A DNA stretch of 64,000 nucleotides from Qipengyuania aestuarii. Its GTDB lineage: Bacteria; Pseudomonadota; Alphaproteobacteria; Sphingomonadales; Sphingomonadaceae. The notes under the pieces were generated by a model. It was not told the DNA's origin. It worked only from the letters and a program-made list of their open reading frames with translations, and searched no databases. Positions 39,335 through 49,589 of this stretch are shown here, in pieces. The stretch is from NCBI RefSeq assembly GCF_019711535.1, contig NZ_JAIGNP010000001.1, forward strand, positions 372,001-436,000. The letters are read 5' to 3'. A program made the position numbers and the translations under genes. The stretch's first letter is position 1, and the number at the start of each line of letters is the position of its first letter.

Positions 39335-41806
39335 CTACTTGCTGCCCTTGCCCTGTTCGGACAGCACTTCGGATACCTTCGCATTGATCTGCTGGACGCT
39401 GAAGGGCTTCGGGATGAAATGCATATTGTCGATGTCGATATCGTTGCGCAATTGCTCTTCGGCATAGCCCGACATGAAAAGGATGGGGATATTGGGCTTT
39501 ATGCGCCGGATCGCGCGCGCCATCGCCGGACCATCCATCGCCGGCATGACCACGTCGGAAACGATCAGGTCGAAATCTTCCTTGCCCTTGGCGATCGCCA
39601 GGCCTTCCTCGCCGTCGCGGGCCGAGGTGACGACATAGCCTGCACGGGCCAAGGCGCGCTCCGCCACGGCGCGGACCATATCCTCGTCCTCGACCAGCAG
39701 GAGCTTTCCGCCGCCAGCCCAATCGCTCGCTTTCCCGTCGTCAGCCTCCTCAACCCGGCGCGCCTCTCGCACGTGCCCCTTGTGCACAGGCAGGTAGATG
39801 GTGAAGCGCGCGCCGGTCGGCCGGCCATGCGGGTCGAGCACATTGTCGGCATAGATAAAGCCGTTGGATTGTTTCACGATCCCGTAAACCGTCGAAAGTC
39901 CCAGCCCCGTTCCCTTCCCCTGCTCCTTGGTGGTGAAGAAGGGTTCGAAGATCTTGTTGAAGTTGTCAGTCGGAATGCCGCCGCCGGTGTCCTGGACGAT
40001 CAGCACCGTATAATCGTCGGCAGGCATCACATCGACGCCCATGCGGCGCACCTCGCGCGCGGAGACACGCCGTGTCGCCAGGGTCAGCCGCCCCTTCCAA
40101 TCCTGGTGCCCCTGTTTTTCGGCATTGCTTTGCATCGCATCGCGCGCATTCACGGCGAGGTTGATGATCACCTGTTCGAGCTGCTGAGGATCGGCCCGGA
40201 CCGCCCCGAGCTCGCGGTCGTGGCGCACTGAGAATTCGATCTTTTCGCCCATCAGCCGCTTCAGAAGCTGGCTGACCTCGCTCACAACGTCGGGCATCTG
40301 CAGAACGACCGGCCGCAGCGTCTGCTGACGGCTGAAGGCGAGCAATTGCCTCGTCAGCGAGGCAGCGCGATTGGAATTCGCCTTGATCTGCTGAATGTCG
40401 TCATAGTCGCTGTCGCCGGGTGTGTGGCGCAGCAGCATGAGATCGCAATAGCCGATGATCGCGGTCAGCACATTGTTGAAATCATGCGCGACGCCGCCCG
40501 CCAGTTGGCCGACAGCCTGCATCTTGGTGGCCTGCGCAACCTGGCGTCGCAGCCGCTTTTCCTCAGAGGAATCGGTAATCGACAGCAGAACCGCCGCCTC
40601 CCCCAGCCCCCTTACGCCGGCCAAGCCGATCGACACTGGCTCTTCCTTGTTGTTACCGAGCCGGACCGCCATGTCGCCGCTGGCGGTCGCTCCCTTGGCA
40701 AAGCGCCGGACGGTATCTGCCAGAGCGGCCTTGTCCTCGCGCACGACGAGGTCCGAAGGATATTGGGGCAGCCCTTCCCCATCACGTTCCACCGCGCGCA
40801 AGAAGGCCTTGTTCGCGAACAGGAAGCGTCCGTCGCGATCGGTGAGCGCGAGGCCCAGTGGCAATGCGGAAAGCAGGGCCTCGAGCTGCGGGATGGCAGA
40901 CTTTCCGCCCCCGTGCGCGCCGCCGCCGATGCCCACGGTGTTGTCGATCAGGACCATCAGGGAGGGCGGCCTTTCGCCATCCGGCCGGGCGGGATTGTCC
41001 ATCGGAACATGAACCAGGGTCTGGGGCGAACCCTGCTGCCCTTCGCGCGCGAAGAAAATGCGGTCGCGGTCGTCGGAGCGCAGCAGCTGGACGAACTCCT
41101 CGCCTGCGAGGGACAGTGCCCTGTTGCCGGTGGTTCGCTCCGCCAGCCCGGGCGTGGTCGCCTTCACGATCCCGTCGGAGGCGACCAGCGCCACCTCGAT
41201 GCCGGAATTGGACAGCATTTCGCTCAGCGGCCCGGCGAGCCACTGGACCACGCCTTCATGGGTCTCCAGTTCCACGATCTTTCCGAAGCGCCAGATCAGA
41301 TAGTCTTCGCCGCGCCCGGCACGCTCGACCGAGAGGAATATCTGGTCTTCGCCGCCTTCCAGAACCAGACCGTCAGCCTCGGCGGTCCCCTCGCGCCAGG
41401 CGCGCCGCGCAGCCTCGGCCACCATCGCCTTACCGCTCCCCTGGAAAATGAGTTCATGCGGGGCCAGCGGACCGCCGAACCAGCGCTCATAGGTGGAATT
41501 GGCGCAGGTCATGCGATTGGCCCGGTCGACCACCGCAATACCCGCCTCTTCGTTCTCGATGGCGGACGCGGTAAGGCTCCAGTCGGGCTGCGTGACATCT
41601 TCATCGGGATTTGAGGCCGCAAGGCGCGGCGACAGCATCAGGGTCAGGACCACGACCAGCAGCGCCCCGGCATAGGCTGCAGCGGCCAGCGCAGTTCCGG
41701 CCGCGAGCCAGACCAGCGCGATCGACACGGCGAACGCCAGCAATATGCCCAGCATCAGCGGGACCGGCGGCAAGCTGTCTCCATCAAGGACGGGCCGCAT
41801 GTTCAT
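39335..41806 (-). CDS. cckA: cell cycle histidine kinase CckA (hybrid)
   Basis: 823 residues from ATG at 41806 (MNMRPVLDGD); the open frame extends to 42253 but that part is antisense to the DUF2062 gene. Two membrane helices (about 17-37 and 40-59), PAS-like regions (about 80-200 and 310-410), H-box with H441 in GGVAHDFNNVLTAIIGYCDL (the diagnostic CckA sequence), ATPase blocks, and a receiver domain with phospho-acceptor D751 (LIVSDVVMPAMDG). It phosphorylates ChpT and thereby controls CtrA. The start overlaps the DUF2062 stop (ATGA). Confidence 0.97.
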   Translation of the reverse strand: MNMRPVLDGDSLPPVPLMLGILLAFAVSIALVWLAAGTALAAAAYAGALLVVVLTLMLSPRLAASNPDEDVTQPDWSLTASAIENEEAGIAVVDRANRMTCANSTYERWFGGPLAPHELIFQGSGKAMVAEAARRAWREGTAEADGLVLEGGEDQIFLSVERAGRGEDYLIWRFGKIVELETHEGVVQWLAGPLSEMLSNSGIEVALVASDGIVKATTPGLAERTTGNRALSLAGEEFVQLLRSDDRDRIFFAREGQQGSPQTLVHVPMDNPARPDGERPPSLMVLIDNTVGIGGGAHGGGKSAIPQLEALLSALPLGLALTDRDGRFLFANKAFLRAVERDGEGLPQYPSDLVVREDKAALADTVRRFAKGATASGDMAVRLGNNKEEPVSIGLAGVRGLGEAAVLLSITDSSEEKRLRRQVAQATKMQAVGQLAGGVAHDFNNVLTAIIGYCDLMLLRHTPGDSDYDDIQQIKANSNRAASLTRQLLAFSRQQTLRPVVLQMPDVVSEVSQLLKRLMGEKIEFSVRHDRELGAVRADPQQLEQVIINLAVNARDAMQSNAEKQGHQDWKGRLTLATRRVSAREVRRMGVDVMPADDYTVLIVQDTGGGIPTDNFNKIFEPFFTTKEQGKGTGLGLSTVYGIVKQSNGFIYADNVLDPHGRPTGARFTIYLPVHKGHVREARRVEEADDGKASDWAGGGKLLLVEDEDMVRAVAERALARAGYVVTSARDGEEGLAIAKGKEDFDLIVSDVVMPAMDGPAMARAIRRIKPNIPILFMSGYAEEQLRNDIDIDNMHFIPKPFSVQQINAKVSEVLSEQGKGSK

Positions 41807-42378
41807 TGGCCGCTCTTCCCCGCTCTTGCTTCGCGGCGCTGCTTCAGCAGTTTCTTCCTCCGGCGCGCCACGACGAATCTCCACGTCAGGCTGGCCACGA
41901 GATACCCTGCCCCGGCGCTGACGATTGCCAGCACGAGAAAGCCCAGCGCGGTCACTCCGCCGACTTCGAGCCAGCCCGCCAGCACGCCGCTCTCGCTGGC
42001 GAGCCGGTCTGCCCCGGCACCCACAGCTGCGTCCAGATTGAGGACGAAGCGGCCCGTGCGATTGGCGAAGATCAGCCAGAAGGGCAGCGTGAAGGGATTC
42101 GTCACGAAGGTGACCACCGAGGCGAGCGGCACATTGGCGCGCGTGGGCAGGGCCATGAAGGCCGCCAGGAAGATCTGCCCGATCGGGACGATGAATGCCG
42201 CAAATAGCCCCAGCGCCACGCCGCGCGGCACACTGCGCCGGGTGAAGCGCCACAATTCGGGCGACAGGAAGCGGTGGGCAATCGGTTTGAGGAAACGGTT
42301 CTCCGCCATTTCCTCGCGCGTGGGCATGTGTTTGCGGATGAGGTCCGCAAGGAAGGTTTTGGAACGCGAACCGCTCAT
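41803..42378 (-). CDS. DUF2062 membrane protein
   Basis: 191 residues from ATG at 42378 (MSGSRSKTFLADLIRKHMPT); an ORF reaching 42552 would overlap smpB. DUF2062 pattern: FTRRSVPRGVALGLFAAFIV, NPFTLPFWLIFANRTGR, and a last helix GFLVLAIVSAGAGYLVASLT. About three membrane segments and a basic C-terminal tail. Function of the family is unknown; the conserved link to cckA (stop/start overlap) suggests a shared transcript. Confidence 0.85.
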   Translation of the reverse strand: MSGSRSKTFLADLIRKHMPTREEMAENRFLKPIAHRFLSPELWRFTRRSVPRGVALGLFAAFIVPIGQIFLAAFMALPTRANVPLASVVTFVTNPFTLPFWLIFANRTGRFVLNLDAAVGAGADRLASESGVLAGWLEVGGVTALGFLVLAIVSAGAGYLVASLTWRFVVARRRKKLLKQRREARAGKSGQ

Positions 42379-42509
42379 AAAGATGCCCAAGCCATGCACC
42401 GGCGCCATGAGCGCTGGCATGACATCTGGCAATGGCGGTGCGACGAAACTGGCATGGGCTCCGATGTGGTAGGCGAGAAATGGTTTCGAAAGGGGCAACA
42501 GGGAAGAAG

Positions 42510-42992
42510 TCAGCCCTTTTCGCGCATTAACCTCGCCTTGTCGCGCTTCCAATCGCGATCCTTGATCGTCTGGCGCTTGTCGTGGGCCTGCTTGCCCTTG
42601 GCCAGAGCCAGTTCGACCTTGGCGCGGCCGGTCGAATTGAAATAGATCGACAGCGGCACCAGCGTCATGCCCTTGCGCTCGACCGCCCCGAACAGCTTCT
42701 CGATCTCGCGTTCGTGCAGCAGGAGCTTGCGCGGGCGGCGCGGTTCGTGATTGAGCCGGTTCCCGTGCGAATATTCGGGCACGTTGGCATTGATCAGCCA
42801 GACCTGCCCATCACGCACCTCGGCATAGCTTTCCTTGATGCTCGCTTCACCCGCCCGCAGTGCCTTCACCTCGGTACCCTGCAGGGCCAGCCCCGCCTCG
42901 AAGGTTTCCTCGACATGATAATCGAACCGCACACGCCGATTGTCGGCGACGGTTTTCTGCTTGTCGAAGGTTGCGGGTTTGGGACGGGCCAT
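42510..42992 (-). CDS. smpB: SsrA-binding protein
   Basis: 160 residues from ATG at 42992 ([20 protein letters not shown]). [20 protein letters not shown] and [20 protein letters not shown] are the SmpB signatures; the basic C-terminal tail ([14 protein letters not shown]) is the mRNA-path helix. It delivers tmRNA to stalled ribosomes. The ssrA gene itself is not seen in the window. Upstream is a divergent S9 peptidase. Confidence 0.96.
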   Translation of the reverse strand: MARPKPATFDKQKTVADNRRVRFDYHVEETFEAGLALQGTEVKALRAGEASIKESYAEVRDGQVWLINANVPEYSHGNRLNHEPRRPRKLLLHEREIEKLFGAVERKGMTLVPLSIYFNSTGRAKVELALAKGKQAHDKRQTIKDRDWKRDKARLMREKG

Positions 42993-43105
42993 AGAACGGG
43001 CGCATTTAGGCGCTGAGGCTGAAAACGCCAACCCCCTGCTTCGCACAACACTTGCTTTGTGAAAAATCCCGCGCCAGAGACAAGATATTGAATTGGGGGA
43101 TTCAA

Positions 43106-45049
43106 ATGAAAGTCGTCATTTTCTTTTTGGCAGTATTTGCCGCATTTTTTACTACGTTCGCAAGTCCAGACGCCCATGCACAGGAGCCTGCGCCTCTGTC
43201 TGCTTACGGCGCGCTTCCGGAGGTCGAAGACGCGGCCATATCTTCGAGCGGCAACAACATTGCGATACTTCTTACCGCCCACGGCACGCGCCAGGTGGTC
43301 TTTTTCGATTCCGATATGAAGCTGATCCGGCGGGTTGCCGCAGGTGAGGCGAAGGTGCGCTATTTCGACTGGATTGGTGACGACCAGCTGCTGTTGGTCA
43401 CCAGTCAGACGGAAGATCTCTGGGGCTTCACCACCGACAAGGCAGAATTCTCGGTCGCGCGGCTCATTCCGGTGACTTACGAAGGTGAAATCGAGACGGT
43501 TTTTGCCAAGCGCCGGGATCTCGTGAATTCGGTTCTTGGCAATTACGGTGTGAGGAAAGTCGATGGCGAATGGGCCGCCTATTTCGGTGCCATCGAATTG
43601 CAGAGAACAGGGCGCACCGGTGGATACAACTGGGATCACGGACGCCCTTTTCTCTATCAGTTCGGCACGCGTTCGGGCCAGGCCCGCAGGATCTCCAACT
43701 CGGCGCGACAGGATGAATCCCGCGACTGGGTCGTGGATGCCTCAGGCAACGTCGCCGCCACACTCGACGTAAGCCTCAAGGACGGCGACTGGGTGCTGAA
43801 GGCCAATGACACCATCATCGCCCAAGGTAACGAGCGTAATGGCCGGGTCGGCCTCGTCGGATTGGGTTACGATGGTCGGTCCGTCATCTACTCCGCCCGC
43901 GATGAGGAAAACATCTCGAGATGGTACGAAATCCCTCTGGCAGGTGGCGAAGCGCGACCTTTCCTGAGGGAAGTCGATATCGAACGTCTGTATTGGGACG
44001 AAAGCACGGGCCATCTGATCGGATATCTCGATGTGGAGAAGGGCCCCGTTTTCAACGACCCAGCGCATCAGAAAGCCGCCACCGGAATACGCAAGGCGTT
44101 TGCCGATTTCGATCTCCGGATGGTCGACTGGTCGCCGGACTTCAAGAAGGTCCTGGTCCGGACCAGCGGCAATGGTGACAGTGGCTCCTGGTTTGTGGTG
44201 GATCTCACTAATGGCAAGGCGCAGGCAATTGCCTATGAACGCGAAGCGCTCACGCCCCAGCGCGTAGGTGACGTTTCCACCTTCGAATTCACTGCAGCCG
44301 ACGGCCTCGATATGGACGGTATCCTAACGCTTCCGCCGGGAAAGGAGGCCAACAATTTGCCACTCGTCATGCTGCCTCACGGCGGGCCGCACGCTCATGA
44401 TCGCGAACAGTTCGACTGGTGGGCGCAGGCCTTCGCGTCACGCGGCTATGCCGTGTTCCAGCCAAACTTCCGGGGTTCGACCAATCGTTCCCAGTCCTTC
44501 AAGCTCGCCGGCTACGGCGAATGGGGAAGAAAGATGCAGACCGATCTTTCGGATGGCCTGGCGGCGTTGGCGGACAAGGGGATCGTGGATCCGGATCGCG
44601 CCTGTATCGTCGGCGCGAGCTACGGCGGGTATGCTGCTCTTGCCGGGGTGACATTGCAGCAGGATCTCTATCGCTGCGCGGTCGCCGTCGCTCCGGTCAG
44701 CGATATTTCCGCCATGTTCAACGAAGACTATCGCGCCTCGGGCGGGCAGCCGATCACCAAGGCGGCGCTGCTCGATCAGTTGGGCCCGAAGGACAGGTGG
44801 AACGATGTGTCGCCGCGCCGCTTTGCCGATCGCGCCGACGCTCCGATCATGCTGATCCACGGCAAGGACGACACGGTGGTGCCGTATTCACATTCCCACA
44901 AGATGGCGGATGCGCTGAAAGATGCCGGCAAGCCTTACGAACTCATCGCGCTTGAAGGCGAAGATCACTGGCTGTCGCTCTCGACGACGCGCCTCCAGAT
45001 GCTCGAAGCCGCAGTCGGCTTCGTGCAGAAGCACAATCCGGCCGACTAG
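43106..45049 (+). CDS. S9-family prolyl-oligopeptidase-like secreted peptidase
   Basis: 647 residues from ATG at 43106, with a signal peptide ([20 protein letters not shown], then PDAHAQ). Residues about 30-390 look like a beta-propeller; the C-terminal alpha/beta-hydrolase domain has the nucleophile Ser in [10 protein letters not shown], the Asp in HGKDDTVVP, and the His in EGEDHW. It probably trims peptides in the periplasm. GC content is lower than in smpB and dapA on either side and the gene runs opposite to both, suggesting insertion. A GGGGGATTC stretch precedes the ATG. Confidence 0.9.
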   Translation: MKVVIFFLAVFAAFFTTFASPDAHAQEPAPLSAYGALPEVEDAAISSSGNNIAILLTAHGTRQVVFFDSDMKLIRRVAAGEAKVRYFDWIGDDQLLLVTSQTEDLWGFTTDKAEFSVARLIPVTYEGEIETVFAKRRDLVNSVLGNYGVRKVDGEWAAYFGAIELQRTGRTGGYNWDHGRPFLYQFGTRSGQARRISNSARQDESRDWVVDASGNVAATLDVSLKDGDWVLKANDTIIAQGNERNGRVGLVGLGYDGRSVIYSARDEENISRWYEIPLAGGEARPFLREVDIERLYWDESTGHLIGYLDVEKGPVFNDPAHQKAATGIRKAFADFDLRMVDWSPDFKKVLVRTSGNGDSGSWFVVDLTNGKAQAIAYEREALTPQRVGDVSTFEFTAADGLDMDGILTLPPGKEANNLPLVMLPHGGPHAHDREQFDWWAQAFASRGYAVFQPNFRGSTNRSQSFKLAGYGEWGRKMQTDLSDGLAALADKGIVDPDRACIVGASYGGYAALAGVTLQQDLYRCAVAVAPVSDISAMFNEDYRASGGQPITKAALLDQLGPKDRWNDVSPRRFADRADAPIMLIHGKDDTVVPYSHSHKMADALKDAGKPYELIALEGEDHWLSLSTTRLQMLEAAVGFVQKHNPAD

Positions 45050-45070
45050 CTTCTCGTTCGCGGGGCTGCG

Positions 45071-45952
45071 TTAGAGCAGTCCCGCGTGCTCCAGCGCTTC
45101 GTCCACCGCTTTGCGGCTTGCTTCGCTCGCACTGCAAAGCGGCAGCCGAACGTCGCAGCTTACCCAGTCGTGTACGCGGCTCAGCGCATATTTGACCGGC
45201 GCAGGACTTGCGTCGGAGAACATGGCGTAATGCAGCGGGAACAGCCGGTCGTTGATCTCGCGCGCCTTGACCAGATCATTGGCCGCGATGGCATCGTGGA
45301 ATTCTGAACATAGCGCAGGAGCCACATTGGCAGTGACGGAAATGCAGCCCGATCCACCTGCCGCCGAGTGGGGCAGCCAGAGCTCGTCATTGCCGGACAG
45401 CTGGCAGAAGTCGCGCCCGATGCCCATGCGGTGATCGGCGACGCGGGAGAGATCTCCGCTCGCGTCCTTGATGGCAACGATGCGGTCGGGATATTTGCGT
45501 ACCAGTTCGACCACGGTCTCGTCCTCGATATCGGTCACGGTGCGGCCGGGCACATTGTACAGCACGATCGGCAGGTCGCTGTTTTCGGCGAGGAAGCTGA
45601 AATGCGCGATGAGCCCCGCCTGGCTGGGACGGTTGTAATAGGGCGCGACGCACAGCCCGGCCGCCGCCCCCGCCTTCTTGGAAAATTGCATGTGCAACAA
45701 GGCGTTGCGCGTATCGTTAGAACCGCAACCGGCAATTACCGGCACTCGGCCGGCCGCCTGTTCAATGCAGACTTCGATCACGCGGTGATGTTCCGCGTTC
45801 GACAGGGTCGACGCCTCGCCCGTGGTCCCGCAGGGTACGAGCCCCTTGCTCCCGTTCTCTATCTGCCAGTCGACCAGTTTGCGAAAAGCGGCCTCGTCGA
45901 ACGCTCCGTCGCGAAAGGGAGTCGCCAGAGCCGGAATTGAGCCTGAGAACAT
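45071..45952 (-). CDS. dapA: 4-hydroxy-tetrahydrodipicolinate synthase
   Basis: 293 residues. Schiff-base K162 is in VAIKDASGD, the catalytic Tyr is Y132 in LYNVPGRT, and GTTGE (42-46) binds pyruvate. It condenses pyruvate and aspartate semialdehyde for lysine and meso-diaminopimelate. The gene lies divergent from slt and 21 bp past the convergent S9 peptidase stop. Confidence 0.96.
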   Translation of the reverse strand: MFSGSIPALATPFRDGAFDEAAFRKLVDWQIENGSKGLVPCGTTGEASTLSNAEHHRVIEVCIEQAAGRVPVIAGCGSNDTRNALLHMQFSKKAGAAAGLCVAPYYNRPSQAGLIAHFSFLAENSDLPIVLYNVPGRTVTDIEDETVVELVRKYPDRIVAIKDASGDLSRVADHRMGIGRDFCQLSGNDELWLPHSAAGGSGCISVTANVAPALCSEFHDAIAANDLVKAREINDRLFPLHYAMFSDASPAPVKYALSRVHDWVSCDVRLPLCSASEASRKAVDEALEHAGLL

Positions 45953-46047
45953 TTACGTCAGTCCTGCGTTAGAGGTATGAAAAGCGGGCCTTTCAGGCAT
46001 CCGCGAACACATTTCATTCAGCGCCTGATAAGGAGGGGCCGGGCACT

Positions 46048-48009
46048 ATGTCCAGCATGGGTCTAAAAACAAATATTTCATACGCTTTAATGGCAAGCTC
46101 CGCGTTGGCCATTCCTGTCGCCGCTCACGCGCAGACGCCCACCAGCTGGCCTGACGGCAGCAACACCATGGTTGCGCAGCAGCCGACGCAGGCTGCATCC
46201 GCGATCAATCGCTGGGAATATCTGACCAAGGCGGAAAATCTGTCTTTCGCCGATTATGCCGGCTTCATCACCAGCTATCCCAATTTCCCGAAGCAGGAAT
46301 TGCTGCAGCTGCGCGCGGAGAACGCGCTTGATCGCGATGCGGCAACGCCGCAGGCGCTGGTCCAGTTCTTCGACAGCAACCCGCCCCTCACCAATTCCGC
46401 CAAGGCACGTTATGCCTTGGCGCTGGCCGCAATGAACCGCGGCGAGGCACGCGAACTCGCCCGCGAGGCATGGCGCAACGGCACGATGAGCGGCCCGGCG
46501 GAAGCATACATGCAGGGCCTGTTCGGCCAGAACTTCTCTCCTGAAGATCAGGACGCGCGGATGGACGCGCTTTTGTGGCAGGAAAATCTCGAAGCCGCAT
46601 CGCGCCAGATCCTGCGCGTTTCGCCGGCCTATCGCGAAATGGCGCAGGCCCGCCTAGCCCTTCTGCAAGGAAGCATGCCGGCCAATGCCGGTCTTCCGGT
46701 CCCCGCTTCGGCCATGAGCGATAGCGGCTATGTCTATAATCTGGCGCGCTATTATCGCAGCAGCGGACAGCTGCCCAGCGCGATCAACCTGCTGTCCTCG
46801 CGGGCGAATTTCACCACCCCTGCCTATGACGGCACGGATTTCGTGGTCGAATCCCTGCGTGTGGCACAGGGTGCCGATGCCCGTAGTGCGGTGAACATCG
46901 CCTCCAAGGTGGACGATCTCTTTGCGCCGGGTACCGATATTTCGGACGGCTCCTTCACGCTGCGCGACAAATATACCGATCTGATGTGGCTCGGCGGCAC
47001 CAAGGCGCTGTGGTCGCTCGGTGACGGTTCGCGCGCTGCGCCGCTGTTCTATCGTTACGGTGCGGCGGCCAAGACCCCCCTTACCCGCTCCAAGGGCTTT
47101 TTCTGGGCTGGCCGTGCCGCTGCGCGCTCGGGCAATCAGCAGGAAGCTCAGCGCTATTGGAACATGGCGGCCGAATATCCCGATTATTATTATGGCCAGC
47201 TTGCCCTGAGCGAACTCGGCCGGTCGGTGCCGACCTTCTCGCCGGTTCTCACTGCGGGTATCAGCGAACAGGCCCGCTCGCAGTTCAATGATGAGCCGCT
47301 GACCAAGGCGCTGCGGGCAATGGCGCGCGATCGCCGCGACTGGCGGACCGAGCGTGCGTTTTTCGAAGCGATCGCAGAAAATGCGAAGACGCCCGAAAGA
47401 ATGGCGCTCGTCGCCGAACTGGCGCGCGAGACCGGTCTCGACGAGATGGCGGTGGTTGCCGGAATGGTCGCGGGCGAACAGGGTGTCGACGGGTTCGAGC
47501 GGCTCGGCTTCCCGACCGTTCCCACTCATTCGGGCGCGAACTGGACCATGGTCCACGCCATCGCTCGGCAGGAAAGCGAATTCGACCGCACCCGCGTTAG
47601 CCACGCCGGCGCGCGCGGCATGATGCAGCTGATGCCGGGCACGGCCCGCGAAGAAGCGCAGAAGGCCGGTATCCAGTATATGTCCGCCAGCCTCACCGGC
47701 GATCCGTCCTACAATATCCGCTTGGGCGACCAGCATTTCGCGCGGTTGATGAGCCGGTATAACGGTGCCTATCCGCTCGCCATCGCGGCCTATAATGCCG
47801 GTCCGGGCCGGGTGAACGAATGGCTGGCGCTCAACGGCGATCCTCGCACGGGCGCGGTCGACTGGGTGACCTGGATCGAGCAGATCCCCTCCAACTTCGA
47901 AACCCGCTATTACGTCATGCGCGTGATCGGCAACGCCGTGAGCTATGCCAATATGAACCCGGACAAGTCCAATTCGGCGCAGCGCAATGTGAAGCACTAC
48001 CTTCCCTGA
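46048..48009 (+). CDS. soluble lytic murein transglycosylase
   Basis: 653 residues. ATG at 46048 has AGGAGGGG upstream; signal peptide ends at AAHAQ near residue 29. Long helical domain (about 50-480) followed by the SLT domain with catalytic E509 in ARQESEF, GMMQLMPGTA and AYNAGPGRVNEWL. It degrades peptidoglycan in the periplasm. Divergent from dapA; in many alphaproteobacteria slt, dapA and smpB sit together. Second Slt-type enzyme of the window (the other at 18.4 kb). Confidence 0.93.
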   Translation: MSSMGLKTNISYALMASSALAIPVAAHAQTPTSWPDGSNTMVAQQPTQAASAINRWEYLTKAENLSFADYAGFITSYPNFPKQELLQLRAENALDRDAATPQALVQFFDSNPPLTNSAKARYALALAAMNRGEARELAREAWRNGTMSGPAEAYMQGLFGQNFSPEDQDARMDALLWQENLEAASRQILRVSPAYREMAQARLALLQGSMPANAGLPVPASAMSDSGYVYNLARYYRSSGQLPSAINLLSSRANFTTPAYDGTDFVVESLRVAQGADARSAVNIASKVDDLFAPGTDISDGSFTLRDKYTDLMWLGGTKALWSLGDGSRAAPLFYRYGAAAKTPLTRSKGFFWAGRAAARSGNQQEAQRYWNMAAEYPDYYYGQLALSELGRSVPTFSPVLTAGISEQARSQFNDEPLTKALRAMARDRRDWRTERAFFEAIAENAKTPERMALVAELARETGLDEMAVVAGMVAGEQGVDGFERLGFPTVPTHSGANWTMVHAIARQESEFDRTRVSHAGARGMMQLMPGTAREEAQKAGIQYMSASLTGDPSYNIRLGDQHFARLMSRYNGAYPLAIAAYNAGPGRVNEWLALNGDPRTGAVDWVTWIEQIPSNFETRYYVMRVIGNAVSYANMNPDKSNSAQRNVKHYLP

Positions 48010-48032
48010 CGATTAGCGCCTAAGGCGCGCCG

Positions 48033-48512
48033 ATGACGGGACGAACCAATCCGATAACTCCGGCAGGCTACAGGGCGCTGCAGGCAAGGTACGACCACCT
48101 GCTGGGCACAGAGCGGCCGGAGATCGTGGAAATCGTCAGCTGGGCGGCCGGAAACGGCGACCGCAGCGAGAATGGCGACTATCTCTATGGCCGCAAGCGC
48201 ATGCGCGAGATCGACCGCGAGCTCGCTCATCTTGCGCGCCGGATGAAGGCGGCCAGAGTGATCGCCCCGGCAGATCAGCCCGACAAGGACCGCGTGTTCT
48301 TCGGCGCGACGGTCGAAGTCGCCGACGAGGACGACGCCCGCAAGACCTTCACGCTGGTGGGTGACGACGAACAGGATGCAGGCAGCGGGAAGATCGGCTG
48401 GTCGAGCCCGCTCGCCCGTGCGCTCAAGGGCGCATCGGTGGGCGATGTCAGATCGGTGCGCCTGCCTGCAGGCCTGCGCGACTGGGAAGTGATGGCCATC
48501 ACCTACGTATAG
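48033..48512 (+). CDS. greB: transcription elongation factor GreB
   Basis: 159 residues: N-terminal coiled coil with the acidic tip (GDRSENGDYLYGRKRMREID) and C-terminal FKBP-like domain (TFTLVGDDEQDAGSGKIGWS, SPLARALKGASVGD). It rescues backtracked RNA polymerase. The GreB rather than GreA form is indicated by YGRKRMREIDRE and the basic tip neighbourhood. It follows slt by 23 bp and ends before a strong terminator at 48574-48601. Confidence 0.92.
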   Translation: MTGRTNPITPAGYRALQARYDHLLGTERPEIVEIVSWAAGNGDRSENGDYLYGRKRMREIDRELAHLARRMKAARVIAPADQPDKDRVFFGATVEVADEDDARKTFTLVGDDEQDAGSGKIGWSSPLARALKGASVGDVRSVRLPAGLRDWEVMAITYV

Positions 48513-48573
48513 AGCGAGCCGCCAGATCGGCGCGCCCTCCCCGACTTACCCATTCGCACACCGCACAAACGAA

Positions 48574-48601
48574 AGGCCCGGGGCAATCACGCCCCGGGCC
48601 T
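48574..48601. terminator. strong bidirectional terminator
   Basis: AGGCCCGGGGC (48574-48584) and GCCCCGGGCCT (48591-48601) form a perfect 11-bp stem with a 6-base loop. Read leftward it ends in CCTTTCGTTTG, giving a U-rich tail for the outer-membrane protein gene; read rightward it ends the slt-greB unit. Confidence 0.85.
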
Positions 48602-48622
48602 CCGTTGTTCAGATCACTTCGA

Positions 48623-49294
48623 TTAGAAGCGGTAGCCGAAGCCAACCATCACCTGGTGACGGTCGGTGTCGATTTCACCGATGTCCTGGTCGGCCAGGTT
48701 GTCGTTCTCGAAATCGACTTCAGCGTCGCTGTAGTTCGAATAACGGTACTCGAGCTTGGCGAAGGTGTTGGTGCTCAGAGCGTATTCCGCACCGGCACCG
48801 AGACGGTAGCCGTCGGCATCGATCTTGGCGTTGTATTCATCACCGTCGAACGAGCTTTCGATGTTGTAGCGTGCGTTGGTGTAACCACCCTTCGCGTAGA
48901 GCAGCAGGTCGGGCTGTGCGAGCACACCGACGCGGGCGCCGACATAAAGGTCACGGCCGGTTTCGACGTTACCGAGCCCAAAGCCTTCGAAATCGCCATC
49001 GGTGAATTCGGTCTTGGCGGTGGAATCGGTCCACTCACCTTCGACACCCAGGACAACGCCGCCGGCATTGAAGTCGTAACCGACGCCTACGCCGTAGCCG
49101 AAGCCGTCGATGGATTCGTCATTGTCAGCGTTCACGTCGTCATCGACGGTGCTGCCAGCCTTGCTGATGTCATAGCCGAGCAGAACTTCGGCGCGCGGAC
49201 CGGTGAAGGTTCCGGCGGTTGCGTCCTGCGCTGCGGCAGGCACTGCAAGGGCTGCTGCCGAAGTTGCGACCATGATTGCGACTGTCTTTTTCAT
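48623..49294 (-). CDS. outer-membrane beta-barrel protein (Opa/OmpW/OmpA-barrel-like)
   Basis: 223 residues from ATG at 49294, with a signal peptide (MKKTVAIMVATSAAALAVPA, cleavage AAAQ). The mature chain has alternating amphipathic strands (AEVLLGYDIS, FGYGVGVGYDF, RDLYVGARVGV, KLEYRYSNYS) and ends in GFGYRF, the terminal-aromatic barrel signature. It is probably an 8-stranded barrel. Acidic loops (DDDVNADNDES) may bind cations. Promoter lies in 49295-49589. Function unknown. Confidence 0.87.
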   Translation of the reverse strand: MKKTVAIMVATSAAALAVPAAAQDATAGTFTGPRAEVLLGYDISKAGSTVDDDVNADNDESIDGFGYGVGVGYDFNAGGVVLGVEGEWTDSTAKTEFTDGDFEGFGLGNVETGRDLYVGARVGVLAQPDLLLYAKGGYTNARYNIESSFDGDEYNAKIDADGYRLGAGAEYALSTNTFAKLEYRYSNYSDAEVDFENDNLADQDIGEIDTDRHQVMVGFGYRF

Positions 49295-49589
49295 TACTTT
49301 AACTCCGTTATTACCCGCGGCTTTCCGGCCGCGTGGACTGATGAAACGGAGCTTTTCAGAAGTAGTTTCATTAACCTCAGACAACTTGGAAATGTTGCCA
49401 GAAAGACACATTATTGCGCCGAGATGAACGATTGGGGCGATGAGCCGTGGGGAAACACCCTGCCCCGGCGGGAACCTGAATGCGGAAGCTCTCCGCGCAC
49501 CCTCCTCGCATCCTCAATGATACTGACTGAAGGCCGTAAAAGGATGTGGGTGGTAAAGCGGCGCGTCTCCTATTATATGCGCAGGCTCC

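Noticed and set aside
41807..42253. 149-residue N-terminal extension of cckA
   Set aside because: It overlaps the DUF2062 gene in another frame, and its Arg/Gly/Ala-rich sequence differs from CckA N-termini; ATG at 41806 fits the stop/start overlap.
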